DNA of 64,000 nt from Devosia naphthalenivorans (GTDB lineage Bacteria; Pseudomonadota; Alphaproteobacteria; Rhizobiales; Devosiaceae), in contig NZ_PYVW01000011.1 of NCBI RefSeq assembly GCF_003056355.1, forward strand, positions 62,001 to 126,000, given 5' to 3'. Positions 35,689-44,477 of this stretch are shown piece by piece. Both the position numbers and the translations under genes were made by a program. The notes under the pieces are model-generated. The model was not told the origin of the DNA. It made no database searches and saw only the letters and a list, made by a program, of their open reading frames with translations. Numbering within the stretch: the first letter of the stretch is position 1; every line of letters starts with the position of its first letter.

Positions 35689-36000
35689 TTACGACTGCCG
35701 ACCATCGTTCCGGTCGACCTTAGCTCCCGCATCAGCGGTAGGCGCCAAGAGGGCAAGGAGCCCCAGGCGGCCCAACACCACGATGACGAACGGCCAAACG
35801 ATAGCGGACAGGAAGCTGTTGAGAGCCAATTGCCCTTCGGGCTCCGCGCCCCTTAACCCGGACCAGAGCAGCACCACCTCGACTGCTACCACGCAGACCA
35901 GTGGAAGAGCCGTAGAGCCGAAGCCCCGGAAAACGACCAATGCAGTGAAGAACACCAGCAGGCCGGCATGCATGTGAAGCGGGTCGAACGAAACGTCCAT
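35689..36000 (-). CDS. Small membrane protein, related to the one at 52.7-53.1 kb
   Basis: This 103-residue protein has three hydrophobic segments and starts MDVSFDPLHMHAGLLVFFTA. The pattern D-LH-H-GL then FR, an internal N, LWP-V or IWPF-V, and a final LL repeats in the protein at 52739-53086 (DSLHIHIGLGIYV... NTMLWPTVALL). I take the two as members of one VanZ-like or uncharacterised membrane family. The Asp/His-rich beginning of the first segment is the most conserved feature and may bind metal. Function unknown. Confidence 0.55.
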   Translation of the reverse strand: MDVSFDPLHMHAGLLVFFTALVVFRGFGSTALPLVCVVAVEVVLLWSGLRGAEPEGQLALNSFLSAIVWPFVIVVLGRLGLLALLAPTADAGAKVDRNDGRQS

Positions 36001-36133
36001 AGCAAAGAATCACGGTTCCCAGTAGCCGTAGGGCAGGATGCAGCAAGGGCCTTTACGCAGGCTTAAGGTTACTTACCCAAAGTGCGGCGAGTGCAGGATC
36101 GCCTCTCGATCCGGCCAACCACACAGGTTCTCC

Positions 36134-36997
36134 ATGCGACTCATCACCGGCATTATCGTCATCCTACTCTGCGTTTTCGGCGGATATGCTGCCATGGGCG
36201 GCAAGCTCGCGGTGTTGGTCCAGCCTTGGGAATACGTCATCATCCTGGGCGCCGCGATCGGTGCGTTTATCATCGGCAATCAGGGCGCTGTCCTCAAGGG
36301 AACGATCGGGGTGATCGGCAAAATCTTCATGGGCCCGGCGTACAAGAAGCAGGCCTACCTTGAGCTGTTGGGCATGCAGTTCGCCATGTACAAGCTGGTC
36401 CAGGCTAAGGGTATCCTCGCCCTTGAACAGCATGTCGAGAACCCTAAGGACTCGACGCTGTTCAACGCATTCCCCACCTTTGCAAAGAATCACCATGCCG
36501 TCGAGTTCGTTTGCGACTACATGCGCATGGTCACCCTCGGGTCAAACAACGTCCACGAGATGGAAGCTCTCATGGACGAGGAGCTCGAGACCCATCACCA
36601 AGAGCGGGAGCGCATGGTCGGCGCCTTCCAGTCGCTCGCCGACGGCACGCCGGCATTGGGCATCGTGGCTGCCGTGCTCGGCGTGATCAAGACCATGGGC
36701 TCGATCAGCGAGCCGCCGGAGGTCCTCGGCCATATGATCGGCGGTGCCTTGGTCGGCACCTTCTTCGGCGTGTTCATCGCCTACGGGCTATTCGGGCCGA
36801 TGGCGCAGTCGCTGCGTGGAACCTACGAGTCCGAATCCAAGTATTTCCTGTCCCTCAAGGCGGGACTGTTGGCCCACATCTCCGGCCAGGTACCGGTCAT
36901 GGCGGTCGAGTTCGCGCGCAAGGCTTTGATGTCCGATGTTCGGCCAACGTTCGAGGAGGTTGACCTCGCGACACAAAACTTGCCGGCGACCACCTAG
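36134..36997 (+). CDS. motA: MotA-like flagellar stator protein without motB
   Basis: This 287-residue protein matches MotA over its full length: MRLITGIIVILLCVFGGYAA, then the cytoplasmic loop, TPALGIVAAVLGVIKTMG (with the essential proline) and VGTFFGVFIAYGLFGPMA. MotA forms proton channels with MotB. The start at 36134 fits the family; the longer frame upstream is not conserved. No motB, chemotaxis or flagellar gene lies nearby, so this is an isolated copy. It could pair with chromosomal MotB if transcribed. Its presence among metal and redox genes is odd. Confidence 0.9.
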   Translation: MRLITGIIVILLCVFGGYAAMGGKLAVLVQPWEYVIILGAAIGAFIIGNQGAVLKGTIGVIGKIFMGPAYKKQAYLELLGMQFAMYKLVQAKGILALEQHVENPKDSTLFNAFPTFAKNHHAVEFVCDYMRMVTLGSNNVHEMEALMDEELETHHQERERMVGAFQSLADGTPALGIVAAVLGVIKTMGSISEPPEVLGHMIGGALVGTFFGVFIAYGLFGPMAQSLRGTYESESKYFLSLKAGLLAHISGQVPVMAVEFARKALMSDVRPTFEEVDLATQNLPATT

Positions 36998-37265
36998 CGC
37001 GATCGCGACTGAGCACTGGCCGAGCTGTCGTTCGACCCCCAAAGAACACCCGCCACTGGGCCGGCTTAGCAAGAAGGGGAATGGATGTCGAACCGCCGCG
37101 CCGTAGAAACAAGGCTTAGGCAACTCCTGAGCCAACAAGCGAATTCCCCCGCCTGATGGCTAACGACTGATTGAAGTTCTGCGTCTAATTCGCTTCAATT
37201 TAGAAGCATTGTACCGGGAGAGCCAATCTCGCCGCCTTAGCCTCGTCCTGCACAGGGACGAGACT

Positions 37266-37914
37266 ATGCTCCGCAGGATAATCGCAGCTTTATTTGTAGC
37301 GACTATGTTGGTCGTGCCTTCCACTGCAGCTTCAGCGATGGATTTGACCAACCCGGCGTTTGCTTCATTAGGAAGCATTACAAGTATTCCGGTTGGGCAC
37401 ATGGAATTCTGTCGCTCCCGTCCCCTCGAATGCGTCCGCAACCCCGCTTTGGTTCCAGCTGTCGCGCTGGATCAGCTTCTTTGGGACGAACTCCTCACGA
37501 TCAACGCCCGATACAATGCCGAGGTTCGTCCCGTCTCTGACGACGACCTGTACCAGGTTGCCGAGTTTTGGACTTATCCCGGTGGGGCGGGCGACTGCGA
37601 GGACGATGTTCTGGCAAAGCGGCGCGCACTTATGGACGCAGGATGGCCGGCCAGCACCTTGTTGATCACCGTGGCGAAGCAGGGCAACGGCGCTGGCACG
37701 CGGTGTTGATGGTCCGCACCGATCGCGGAGACCTCGTACTCGACGATCAGGAGGCAGGGTTCTTGGGTGGTCGAAAACGCCATATTCTTATGTCAAGCGT
37801 CAGTCCCAAGCGGATGCCGGTCAGTGGGTCGATCTTCAAGACAATCGTCCAACCTTTGTGGCCGAAAGCGCCGACATAGCGGTGGGCGCGCGACGCAACT
37901 CTGATCACAGCTGA
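37266..37914 (+). pseudogene. BTLCP-type (transglutaminase-like cysteine protease) gene with two frameshifts
   Basis: The first frame encodes a signal peptide (MLRRIIAALFVATMLVVPST) and a domain with YPGGAGDCEDDVLAKRRAL, where the Cys fits the BTLCP active site. The frame ends at KQGNGAGTRC, but the next frame restores GHAVLMVRTDRGDLVLDDQE-like sequence containing the His. A second shift near 37760 leads to VLGWSKTPYSYVKRQSQADA and a stop at 37914. The reconstructed protein is about 215 residues, normal for the family, which has a periplasmic location in alphaproteobacteria. Two one-base changes are needed to restore it. Confidence 0.72.
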
Positions 37915-37994
37915 AGCCCTTCAATGAGCTCCAGATTGCGTTCGAGCCTTGCTCGACCATCGCTTTCGGCTATCCCGCCGGTTAGGCAAATAAC

Positions 37995-39971
37995 TCATTC
38001 GGCGGGTGCCCGAACAGTCCCATCGCCCGTGCGTGGCAACCCAATGCGATAGCGGCGATCGGACAGTGACAGCACCCCCGCCGCAGCCATCAAAACGGCG
38101 CCGAACCAGATGAGGGTGATGAAAGGCTTGTGCCACACGCGTATGACCTGTGTCGCTTCGAGTGGCTCCCCGAGCTGAAGATAAAGTTGTGAAAAATAGT
38201 AAGTTTCGATGGCCGCCTCGGTGGTTGGCATGCCGCTGGCGACATAGGTTCGACGTTCGGCGATGAGCGGTCGAGTGTCGCCGGCCGGTGACGTAACGGT
38301 AAAATGCCCCTCATCGGCAACATAGTTCGGTCCGGGGACCTGAGCCAAACTATCGAAGGCGATGACGTAGCCCGAGAGTTCAACGTTGTCGCCCGGATTG
38401 AGCGTGGTCACCAGCTCTGTTTCCCAGGCGGAAGTGGCGACGATACCGAGCACCGTTACCCCTATGCCGAAATGTGCCAAAGCGGTCGACCAGGTCGAGC
38501 GCGGCAAGCCGATCAGCCGACGCCAGCTTTCGCTGGGCGGAATGCGACCCATCTTGCTACGGTCGATAAGTTCCGCGATGGCGCCGAAGGCTACCCAAAA
38601 GCCGAGTAGCAGGCCCAGCGGCGCCAGCGAGATCGACACACCACCCAGCCCTGCAACGAGGATTGTGCAGGAAACGGCAAGTGCTGCCGCACCGATCAGT
38701 CGTTGCGCTGCACCGACGATGTCGGCGCGCTTCCAGGCTAGCAGCGGCCCGAAGGGCAGCACAAGAAGCAGCGGAGACATCAGTGCGCCGAATGTGAGAT
38801 TGAAGAAGGGCGCGCCGACTGAAATTGTGGTGCCGGTCAAAGCATCGAGCAGCAGAGGATAGAGCGTGCCCACCAACACGGCGCCAAGGGCGCTGGCTAG
38901 GAACAGGTTGTTCAGGATGAGCGCGCCTTCGCGGCTGACTGGAGCGAAGAGGCCGCCCTGCCGCAGCGAGGAAGCCCGCAACGCGAAGAGCACAAAGGCG
39001 CCGCCAATGACCAGGGCCAGCAACGTCAGGATCACCAGCCCGCGTGTCGGATCACTGGCAAAGGTATGAACCGACGTCAAGATGCCCGAGCGCACGAGGA
39101 ACGTGCCGAGCAGCGACAGGGAGAAGGTGATGATGGACAAGAAGATCGTCCAGATTTTCAGCGCATTGCGCTTTTCCATCACCAGCGCCGAATGCAGCAG
39201 CGCGGTGCCGGCCAGCCACGGCATGAAGCTGGCATTTTCCACCGGATCCCAGAACCACCAGCCGCCCCAGCCCAGCTCGTAATAGGCCCAGTAGGAACCC
39301 ATGGCGATGCCCAGCGTCAGGAAGGTCCAGCTCAGCATGGTCCAGGGCCGCACCCAGCGCGCCCAGGCCTGGTCGATGCGCCCCGAGATCAGCGCGGCAA
39401 TGGCAAAGGAGAAGCAGACTGAAAAGCCGACATAGCCCATATACAGCAGAGGCGGATGAACGGCGAGGCCGATGTCCTGCAGCACTGGATTGAGGTCATT
39501 GCCCTCAAATGGCGCGGGAACAACCCGCTCGAACGGGTTTGAGGTAAACAGCGTGAAGCCGGCAAAGGCCGCGACCAGCAGGCTTTGCGTCGCCAACACC
39601 AGCGTCATCAGATCGGATGGCAGGCGCCGACCAAAGGTCGCCACCATGGCCCCGAACGCCACCAGGATCAGGATCCACAGCAGCATTGAGCCTTCGTGGT
39701 TGCCCCAGACGCCGGAGATCTTGAAGATCAGGGGCTTCAGCGAATGCGAATTATTGACCGCCAGCGCCAGCGAGAAATCGGACTTGACGAAGGCCTGGAT
39801 CAGGGCCGCGAAGGCAATCGCCACCAGAATAAACTGCAGCACCGCGCTCTGGCCCAAGACCAGCGCAATGCGCTCCCCGCTGCGCCAATAGAAGTAGCCG
39901 CCTATTGCCGAAACGCACGCGATCGCAAAAGCGAGTACTAACGCGAAGTGCCCTAACTCGATTGCCATCAT
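37995..39971 (-). CDS. ccmF: CcmF/NrfE-family haem lyase subunit, isolated
   Basis: This 658-residue membrane protein attaches haem to apocytochrome c. The WWD domain is GWGGWWFWDPVENASFMPW, flanked by periplasmic histidines (VHPPLLYMGY, TSVHTFASDP). The start is one of two adjacent ATGs after GGGAG (39971 or 39968). The usual neighbours ccmE, ccmH and ccmI are missing here; only a CcmG-like gene follows some 870 bp away on the plus side of it. This is either a second copy or a replacement of the chromosomal one. No frame damage is visible. Confidence 0.9.
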   Translation of the reverse strand: MMAIELGHFALVLAFAIACVSAIGGYFYWRSGERIALVLGQSAVLQFILVAIAFAALIQAFVKSDFSLALAVNNSHSLKPLIFKISGVWGNHEGSMLLWILILVAFGAMVATFGRRLPSDLMTLVLATQSLLVAAFAGFTLFTSNPFERVVPAPFEGNDLNPVLQDIGLAVHPPLLYMGYVGFSVCFSFAIAALISGRIDQAWARWVRPWTMLSWTFLTLGIAMGSYWAYYELGWGGWWFWDPVENASFMPWLAGTALLHSALVMEKRNALKIWTIFLSIITFSLSLLGTFLVRSGILTSVHTFASDPTRGLVILTLLALVIGGAFVLFALRASSLRQGGLFAPVSREGALILNNLFLASALGAVLVGTLYPLLLDALTGTTISVGAPFFNLTFGALMSPLLLVLPFGPLLAWKRADIVGAAQRLIGAAALAVSCTILVAGLGGVSISLAPLGLLLGFWVAFGAIAELIDRSKMGRIPPSESWRRLIGLPRSTWSTALAHFGIGVTVLGIVATSAWETELVTTLNPGDNVELSGYVIAFDSLAQVPGPNYVADEGHFTVTSPAGDTRPLIAERRTYVASGMPTTEAAIETYYFSQLYLQLGEPLEATQVIRVWHKPFITLIWFGAVLMAAAGVLSLSDRRYRIGLPRTGDGTVRAPAE

Positions 39972-40267
39972 GCAACTCCCTGCGGACTTAATCGGATAAC
40001 CTGGCGAACTGGACCCCGGGCGGTACGATCGTGAAGCACCCAAACATAAGAAAGTGTGGCACCCGGCTTATCCACAGCGTGGCACTTGCCGGACGTGAAC
40101 GGTCGGATGGCCGGCGGCGGCTGACAGCGGCCCTTCGAGCCAGCGAGCGCTCCATCATCACATGCAGAATAATCCTGGCGCCGGAGGCGCTAGCTTAGTC
40201 AACATCGCCACCAATACATACGTAGCCGCCAGCCCACGCAGGTATTGTAAAGAGCCATAGCTCGGAT

Positions 40268-40837
40268 TCACCTAGGGTCCTTCTCTCGGGCAATGGCAGC
40301 GACGAATTCATCAAGGGACGCGCGATCCAGCGGACCGACGTGCCTCCGCAGAACCAGACCGTCCGCCCCGACAAGGAATGTTTCCGGGACGCCGTAGACA
40401 CCCCAGTCGATGGACGCTCGACCGTCCCTGTCGGCCCCGATCGCATCGTAGGGATTGCCCAATTCCTCGAGGAAAGCCGTAGCGTTCGACTCCTCGTCCT
40501 TCAGATTTACGCCGAAGAGCCGAACACCGGTTCGTTCCTTGAGTTCAACGAGCAGGGGATGTTCGTCCCGGCAGGGAATGCACCAACTGGCGAAGACATT
40601 GACAACGCTCACCTGGCCGAGCAAATCGGCCCGACCGAGCCCGGGCACGCCCGTCGCCAAGATCGGCGGGAGAGTGAAGTTCGGGGCCGGCCTGTTCACC
40701 AGAACCGATGGCAAGTCAGTAGACCTGTCGTTGAGAGCGACAGCGAACGTTCCCACGAGACCAACCACCACAACCACAGGGATGCTGGCGAGGAACAGGC
40801 GGCGGGCGGGGCGGGGGAATTGGTCCGACGGTCTCAC
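40268..40837 (-). CDS. CcmG/DsbE-like thiol-disulfide oxidoreductase
   Basis: The protein has 189 residues, an N-terminal membrane anchor (RRLFLASIPVVVVVGLVGTF) and a periplasmic thioredoxin domain with active site WCIPC (VFASWCIPCRDEHP) and the family-typical GVPETFLV cis-proline loop. CcmG keeps apocytochrome or other periplasmic thiols reduced. The GTG at 40837 overlaps the upstream gene's TGA (GTGA), so the start is well supported. It is the last member of an operon with the metal ATPase and lspA genes, an unusual place for a CcmG. Confidence 0.88.
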   Translation of the reverse strand: MRPSDQFPRPARRLFLASIPVVVVVGLVGTFAVALNDRSTDLPSVLVNRPAPNFTLPPILATGVPGLGRADLLGQVSVVNVFASWCIPCRDEHPLLVELKERTGVRLFGVNLKDEESNATAFLEELGNPYDAIGADRDGRASIDWGVYGVPETFLVGADGLVLRRHVGPLDRASLDEFVAAIAREKDPR

Positions 40838-41043
40838 GCGCGCCCGATCGGGTCGGGCAACTGCGGTAGTTGCGTCTGGTCCAGGTACGCGGCAGGCTCT
40901 GGAGTCCGCTGCGCGGGCTGCGGCTTCGGCCTGGTGGCCCAAAGGAAAAGCGGGATGACGGCAACCCACACCAAGAGGAACAACATGATCGACCAAAGAG
41001 CGTAGTGGAAGAGCCGCAAAGGCAAGGGGGCCTTATACGCCAT
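40834..41043 (-). CDS. Small single-span membrane protein, 69 residues
   Basis: The ATG at 41043 follows GGAG 7 nt upstream and opens MAYKAPLPLRLFHYALWSIM; a hydrophobic helix (LFLLVWVAVIPLFLWA) follows, then a Pro/Gln-rich tail ending LPDPIGRA. The size and single membrane helix recall CcmD, but CcmD-specific motifs are not clear. The stop overlaps the start of the CcmG-like gene, so the two are translationally coupled. I infer a helper role for the thioredoxin or ATPase; this is not known. Confidence 0.65.
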   Translation of the reverse strand: MAYKAPLPLRLFHYALWSIMLFLLVWVAVIPLFLWATRPKPQPAQRTPEPAAYLDQTQLPQLPDPIGRA

Positions 41044-41146
41044 ATTGGTGCTCCGATACCGCCGTCGCTGCGGGGACGGGTCCCCTTTTCACGAAGCTAA
41101 GATATCCGCTCAACCGTTCCGGGAGTAGGTCGATAGCGTTCATCAT
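41033..41146 (-). CDS. 37-residue ORF inside the cadA-lspA operon
   Basis: The ORF starts with two ATGs (41146 and 41143); the first overlaps the lspA stop (ATGA). A strong AAGGAG ribosome binding site lies 9 nt upstream within lspA. It runs MMNAIDLLPERLSGYLSFVK and ends within the first 11 nt of the next gene. The short protein has no clear domain. The strong ribosome binding site and overlaps at both ends suggest it is translated, perhaps only to couple lspA with the following genes. Confidence 0.5.
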   Translation of the reverse strand: MMNAIDLLPERLSGYLSFVKRGPVPAATAVSEHQYGV

Positions 41147-41628
41147 GGTCGTTTACTCCTTGTGGCGGCATAGGTTGTGCGTCGATCCAATAGAGCGCCT
41201 CCAAACAATAAGATCACCCCAAGAGTGATCCAGACGTCCGCTAGATTGTTGGTGAACAGCGGTGTGTCCAGGCTCCCAAACGAAAGGAAATCGGTGACCG
41301 CACCGTTCAGCAACCTGTCGATGAGATTGGAGGCGGCGCCCGCGATGATGCAGCCGATGGCCAATGGCTCCCGGTCCGATTTCGAACGGGCGAACCAAAT
41401 CACGAGAGTTGCGGTCATCGCCGCCGTGACAAGCGCTACCGGCCACGGGGAGCCCGCGAACAGGCCAAAGGAAACGCCGGGATTGAAGACCAGGCGCAAG
41501 GATAGTCCGGGGACCAATGGTATTGCTCCCACGAAGCCTTTCATCGTCTCCAATGCCCAAAACTTCGTGCCGATGTCGACAGCGACAAGGATGGGGATGA
41601 GGTAAAGTGCGACGAACGCCTTCCTCAC
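41143..41628 (-). CDS. lspA: Lipoprotein signal peptidase LspA
   Basis: This 161-residue protein cleaves the signal peptide of lipidated prolipoproteins. The two catalytic aspartates are visible in IAGAASNLIDRL and FTNNLADVWITLG. Four membrane helices are present. The start is the GTG at 41628, which overlaps the ATPase stop (GTGA); upstream readings overlap the ATPase gene. LspA copies next to Cd/Zn ATPases recur in proteobacterial metal islands. The link could be maturation of a metal-binding lipoprotein, but no lipoprotein partner is obvious in the operon. Confidence 0.92.
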   Translation of the reverse strand: MRKAFVALYLIPILVAVDIGTKFWALETMKGFVGAIPLVPGLSLRLVFNPGVSFGLFAGSPWPVALVTAAMTATLVIWFARSKSDREPLAIGCIIAGAASNLIDRLLNGAVTDFLSFGSLDTPLFTNNLADVWITLGVILLFGGALLDRRTTYAATRSKRP

Positions 41629-43985
41629 GCCTTGCCCCCCAATCCCTTCCAGCCAAGTAAACGCATGGCGTTCGCCGTGACCAGAACGGTCGCGCCGGTG
41701 TCCGCGAGAATGGCGGGCCACAGACCGGTGACACCGATCACCGTTGTAACCAGAAAGAAGGCTTTCAGCCCGAGCGAGATCGTGATGTTCTGGCCGATGT
41801 TGGCCATGGTCGCCTGCGAGAGCGCGATCATATTGGCTACGTCAACGACGCGCCCGTGCAGAACTGCGGCATCTGCTGTCTCCAGCGCGACATCGGTGCC
41901 GCCGCCCATGGCGATTCCAATGTCGGCAGCGGCAAGTGCCGGCGCATCGTTGATGCCATCGCCGACCTTCGCCACTACCTTGCCGGTGGCCTTGAGTTCT
42001 CCGACGATCCGTTGCTTGTCCTCGGGCAGAAGTTCGGCCCGCGGCTCGATGCCCAGAGCCCTGCCAATTGCGGCGGCGGTGCGCTTATTGTCGCCTGTCA
42101 ACATCACGATGTCAGCGCCCAGGGCCTTGAGTGCCTTGAGGCCCTCGATCGCATCCGGCCGCGGCTCATCACGCATCGCGATGAGACCTGCGACCTCTCC
42201 ATTTGCTAGCAGCACCGAGACGGTCTTGCCCTCATCGTTCAAGGCAACGATCCGCGCATCGAGCTCAGTACCGAGCGCCACCTTCTCCGCAACCGCCTTT
42301 GGCGAACCAAGGAACAGGTCGGTGCCATTCACGGTGCCGACCACACCTTTGCCGCCGACAGCGCCGGCCTTTGTGGCCTGGGCGGGCTCGATGCCGTCAG
42401 CCTTTGCCCTGGAAAGAATAGCGCTTGCGAGCGGGTGGCTCGACCCGACTTCGAGAGCGGCTGCAAGTTCAAGGGTCTCGCGCTCAGATCTAGCGCCTGC
42501 GACGATGTCTGTGACCTGCGGCTTGCCGGCAGTCAGGGTGCCGGTCTTGTCCAGGGCGACCATATTGATCTTGCCGAGGGACTCGAGGACCGCGCCGCCC
42601 TTCATCAGCAGGCCGCGGCGAGCGCCTGCGGAAAGCGCGGCGGCAATTGCGGCCGGCGTGGAGATGACGAGTGCGCAGGGGCACCCGATCAGGAGGACGG
42701 CCAGACCCTTGTAGATCCACTCGTCCCAAGGCGCGCCTGTGATCAAGGGAGGCAGGACCGCAATCAAGGCGGCGACCACCATCACGCCTGGCGTGTAGTA
42801 GCGGGAGAATCTGTCGATGAAACGTTCGGTCGGAGCCTTGGATTCCTGGGCCTCCTCGACCAGCGCGATGATCCGCGAAATGGTGTTGTCAGCTGCAGCG
42901 GCCGTTACGCGGACGCGCAGAGCGCCTTCCTGGTTTATGGTTCCGGCGAACACTTGATCATCGATCTGCTTGCGCTTGGGCACGGATTCGCCGGTCACCG
43001 GCGCCTCATCGATCGCGCTCTCACCGGACACGATGATGCCATCGGCTGGCATGCGATCGCCCGGACGTACCAATATGACGTCGCCGATGGCGAGGGAATC
43101 GGCAGGGACTTCGTCGGTCTTGCCTCCGACCTCGCGGAACGCGGTCTTGGGCACCAGTGAGGCAAGCGCCTTGATACTGGCGCGCGCGCGCCCGGTGGCT
43201 ACGCCTTCCAGCAGTTCACCGACCAGGAACAGCAGCACCACGATCGCCGCCTCTTCGGCCGCGTTGATGAAGACGGCACCGACCGCCGCCACCGTCATCA
43301 GCGTCTCGATGGAGAACGGGCTGCCATTAACCGCACCGACATAGGCGCGACGGGCGATGGGGAGCAAGCCCACGACCATCGCAGCAATGAAAACCCACTG
43401 TTCTACCTGCGGAAAAATCTGCCCCGCCGCGAATGCCACGGCGACCGCAATTCCTGCGATGATGGTCAGCCGAGCCTTCGAAGTCTTCCACCATGGACCT
43501 TCTTCGAACGCATGGTCATGGCCGTGAAGACCCTCAAGGGCCGCATCCTTGCCAGCCGCTGGTGTGGTCGCGGGCTCCCTGCGCTTGCCGTCCGAGCTCT
43601 CGGGTACGCTGTGACCATGCCCCCCATGATCGTGATCCGCGTGCGGAGCATGATCGTGATCGTGGCTCTCACGACCATGACCGTCATGATCTTGGTCCTC
43701 ATCAACCCCGAGGCCATCCGCAATGACAGGTTCATCCAAGGCACCCCCCGGCGCTGCGCGTGCGGGCAATGGGGTGGCCTTGTATCCGAGGCTCGTCACC
43801 TTGCCGGAAACCACACCGAGGTCAGTGGCGCTCGAATGCATGACCGTCATCGTGCCTGAGACGACCGAGACCGAAACGTCCTCAACGCCGGCAATGCGGC
43901 GCACTGCTGTGTCCACCTTGGTAGCGCAGCTGGCGCAATCCATGCCTTCTACACGGAAGCGTGTTGTATCAATCCCCGCGGTCAT
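41625..43985 (-). CDS. cadA: Zn/Cd/Pb-exporting P1B-type ATPase
   Basis: This 786-residue pump has an N-terminal heavy-metal-associated domain (GMDCASC at residues 14-20), then a His-rich segment of about 40 residues (HDHDHAPHADHDHGGHGH) likely to bind Zn or Cd. Its membrane part has the CPC motif in LLIGCPCALVIS, DKTGT is the phosphorylation site (ALDKTGTLTAG), and SSHPLAS the HP motif. The start at 43985 follows AAGGAG. The MerR-type operator immediately upstream and a divergent regulator indicate metal induction. A CadA/ZntA-type substrate is inferred. Confidence 0.92.
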   Translation of the reverse strand: MTAGIDTTRFRVEGMDCASCATKVDTAVRRIAGVEDVSVSVVSGTMTVMHSSATDLGVVSGKVTSLGYKATPLPARAAPGGALDEPVIADGLGVDEDQDHDGHGRESHDHDHAPHADHDHGGHGHSVPESSDGKRREPATTPAAGKDAALEGLHGHDHAFEEGPWWKTSKARLTIIAGIAVAVAFAAGQIFPQVEQWVFIAAMVVGLLPIARRAYVGAVNGSPFSIETLMTVAAVGAVFINAAEEAAIVVLLFLVGELLEGVATGRARASIKALASLVPKTAFREVGGKTDEVPADSLAIGDVILVRPGDRMPADGIIVSGESAIDEAPVTGESVPKRKQIDDQVFAGTINQEGALRVRVTAAAADNTISRIIALVEEAQESKAPTERFIDRFSRYYTPGVMVVAALIAVLPPLITGAPWDEWIYKGLAVLLIGCPCALVISTPAAIAAALSAGARRGLLMKGGAVLESLGKINMVALDKTGTLTAGKPQVTDIVAGARSERETLELAAALEVGSSHPLASAILSRAKADGIEPAQATKAGAVGGKGVVGTVNGTDLFLGSPKAVAEKVALGTELDARIVALNDEGKTVSVLLANGEVAGLIAMRDEPRPDAIEGLKALKALGADIVMLTGDNKRTAAAIGRALGIEPRAELLPEDKQRIVGELKATGKVVAKVGDGINDAPALAAADIGIAMGGGTDVALETADAAVLHGRVVDVANMIALSQATMANIGQNITISLGLKAFFLVTTVIGVTGLWPAILADTGATVLVTANAMRLLGWKGLGGKA

Positions 43986-44013
43986 ATCACCGACTCCTTG
44001 AATTCGTTCCGCC

Positions 44014-44044
44014 TGCGTACCTCCTCTAGCCACTACAGGAGCAA
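44014..44044 (-). promoter_or_regulatory. MerR-type promoter of the cadA operon
   Basis: On the minus strand a TTGCTC -35 (44039-44044) and TACGCA -10 (44014-44019) are separated by 19 bp, the overlong spacing that MerR-family activators correct by twisting DNA. A near-perfect dyad, CTCCTCTAG and CTACAGGAG (44021-44029 and 44033-44041), fills the spacer. The divergent regulator gene begins just beyond. Confidence 0.65.
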
Positions 44045-44050
44045 GCGCAA

Positions 44051-44477
44051 ATGAATCACGGGATCGCGATCGGCGAGGCATCGGAAGCCACCGGGGGAGA
44101 GTGCCACCATCAGATACTGCGAGCAGATCCGACTTTTGCCGCCGCCGCCACGCACCGAAGGCAACCGGCCGACCTACGACAGGAAAGATGTGGACCGCCT
44201 GACCTTCATCCGTCATTCCCGCGAACAAGGCTTCGACATCGACGAGATACGCACCTTGCTGTCCCTGCAGGCCGCGTCCAATCAATCCTGTGGTCAGGCA
44301 GATGCGATTGCAAAGGCCCTACTGGTGGAGGTGAAGCGGAAGATCGCTAACCTAACCGCGCTTGAATCCGAGCTGGAACGAATGCCTGCACGGTCGCGTA
44401 GAAACATGCAGGTAATCGAGATCCTTGCCGATCATTGCAAATGCACATTCCACGATTGCTTCGCTCTGATTGGATGA
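44051..44477 (+). pseudogene. MerR/CadR-like regulator, frameshifted near the N-terminus
   Basis: The first frame (MNHGIAIGEASEATG) is the start of a MerR-type helix-turn-helix. One base too many in GGGGG at about 44092-44096 throws the rest out of frame. The next frame supplies ATIRYCEQIRLLPPPPRTEG, then DVDRLTFIRHSREQGFDIDE. The metal-sensor C-terminal part contains CGQADAIAKALL and a CKCTFHDC end. If the five G's are really four, the gene is intact at about 141 residues and would control the adjacent cadA operator. Confidence 0.72.
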
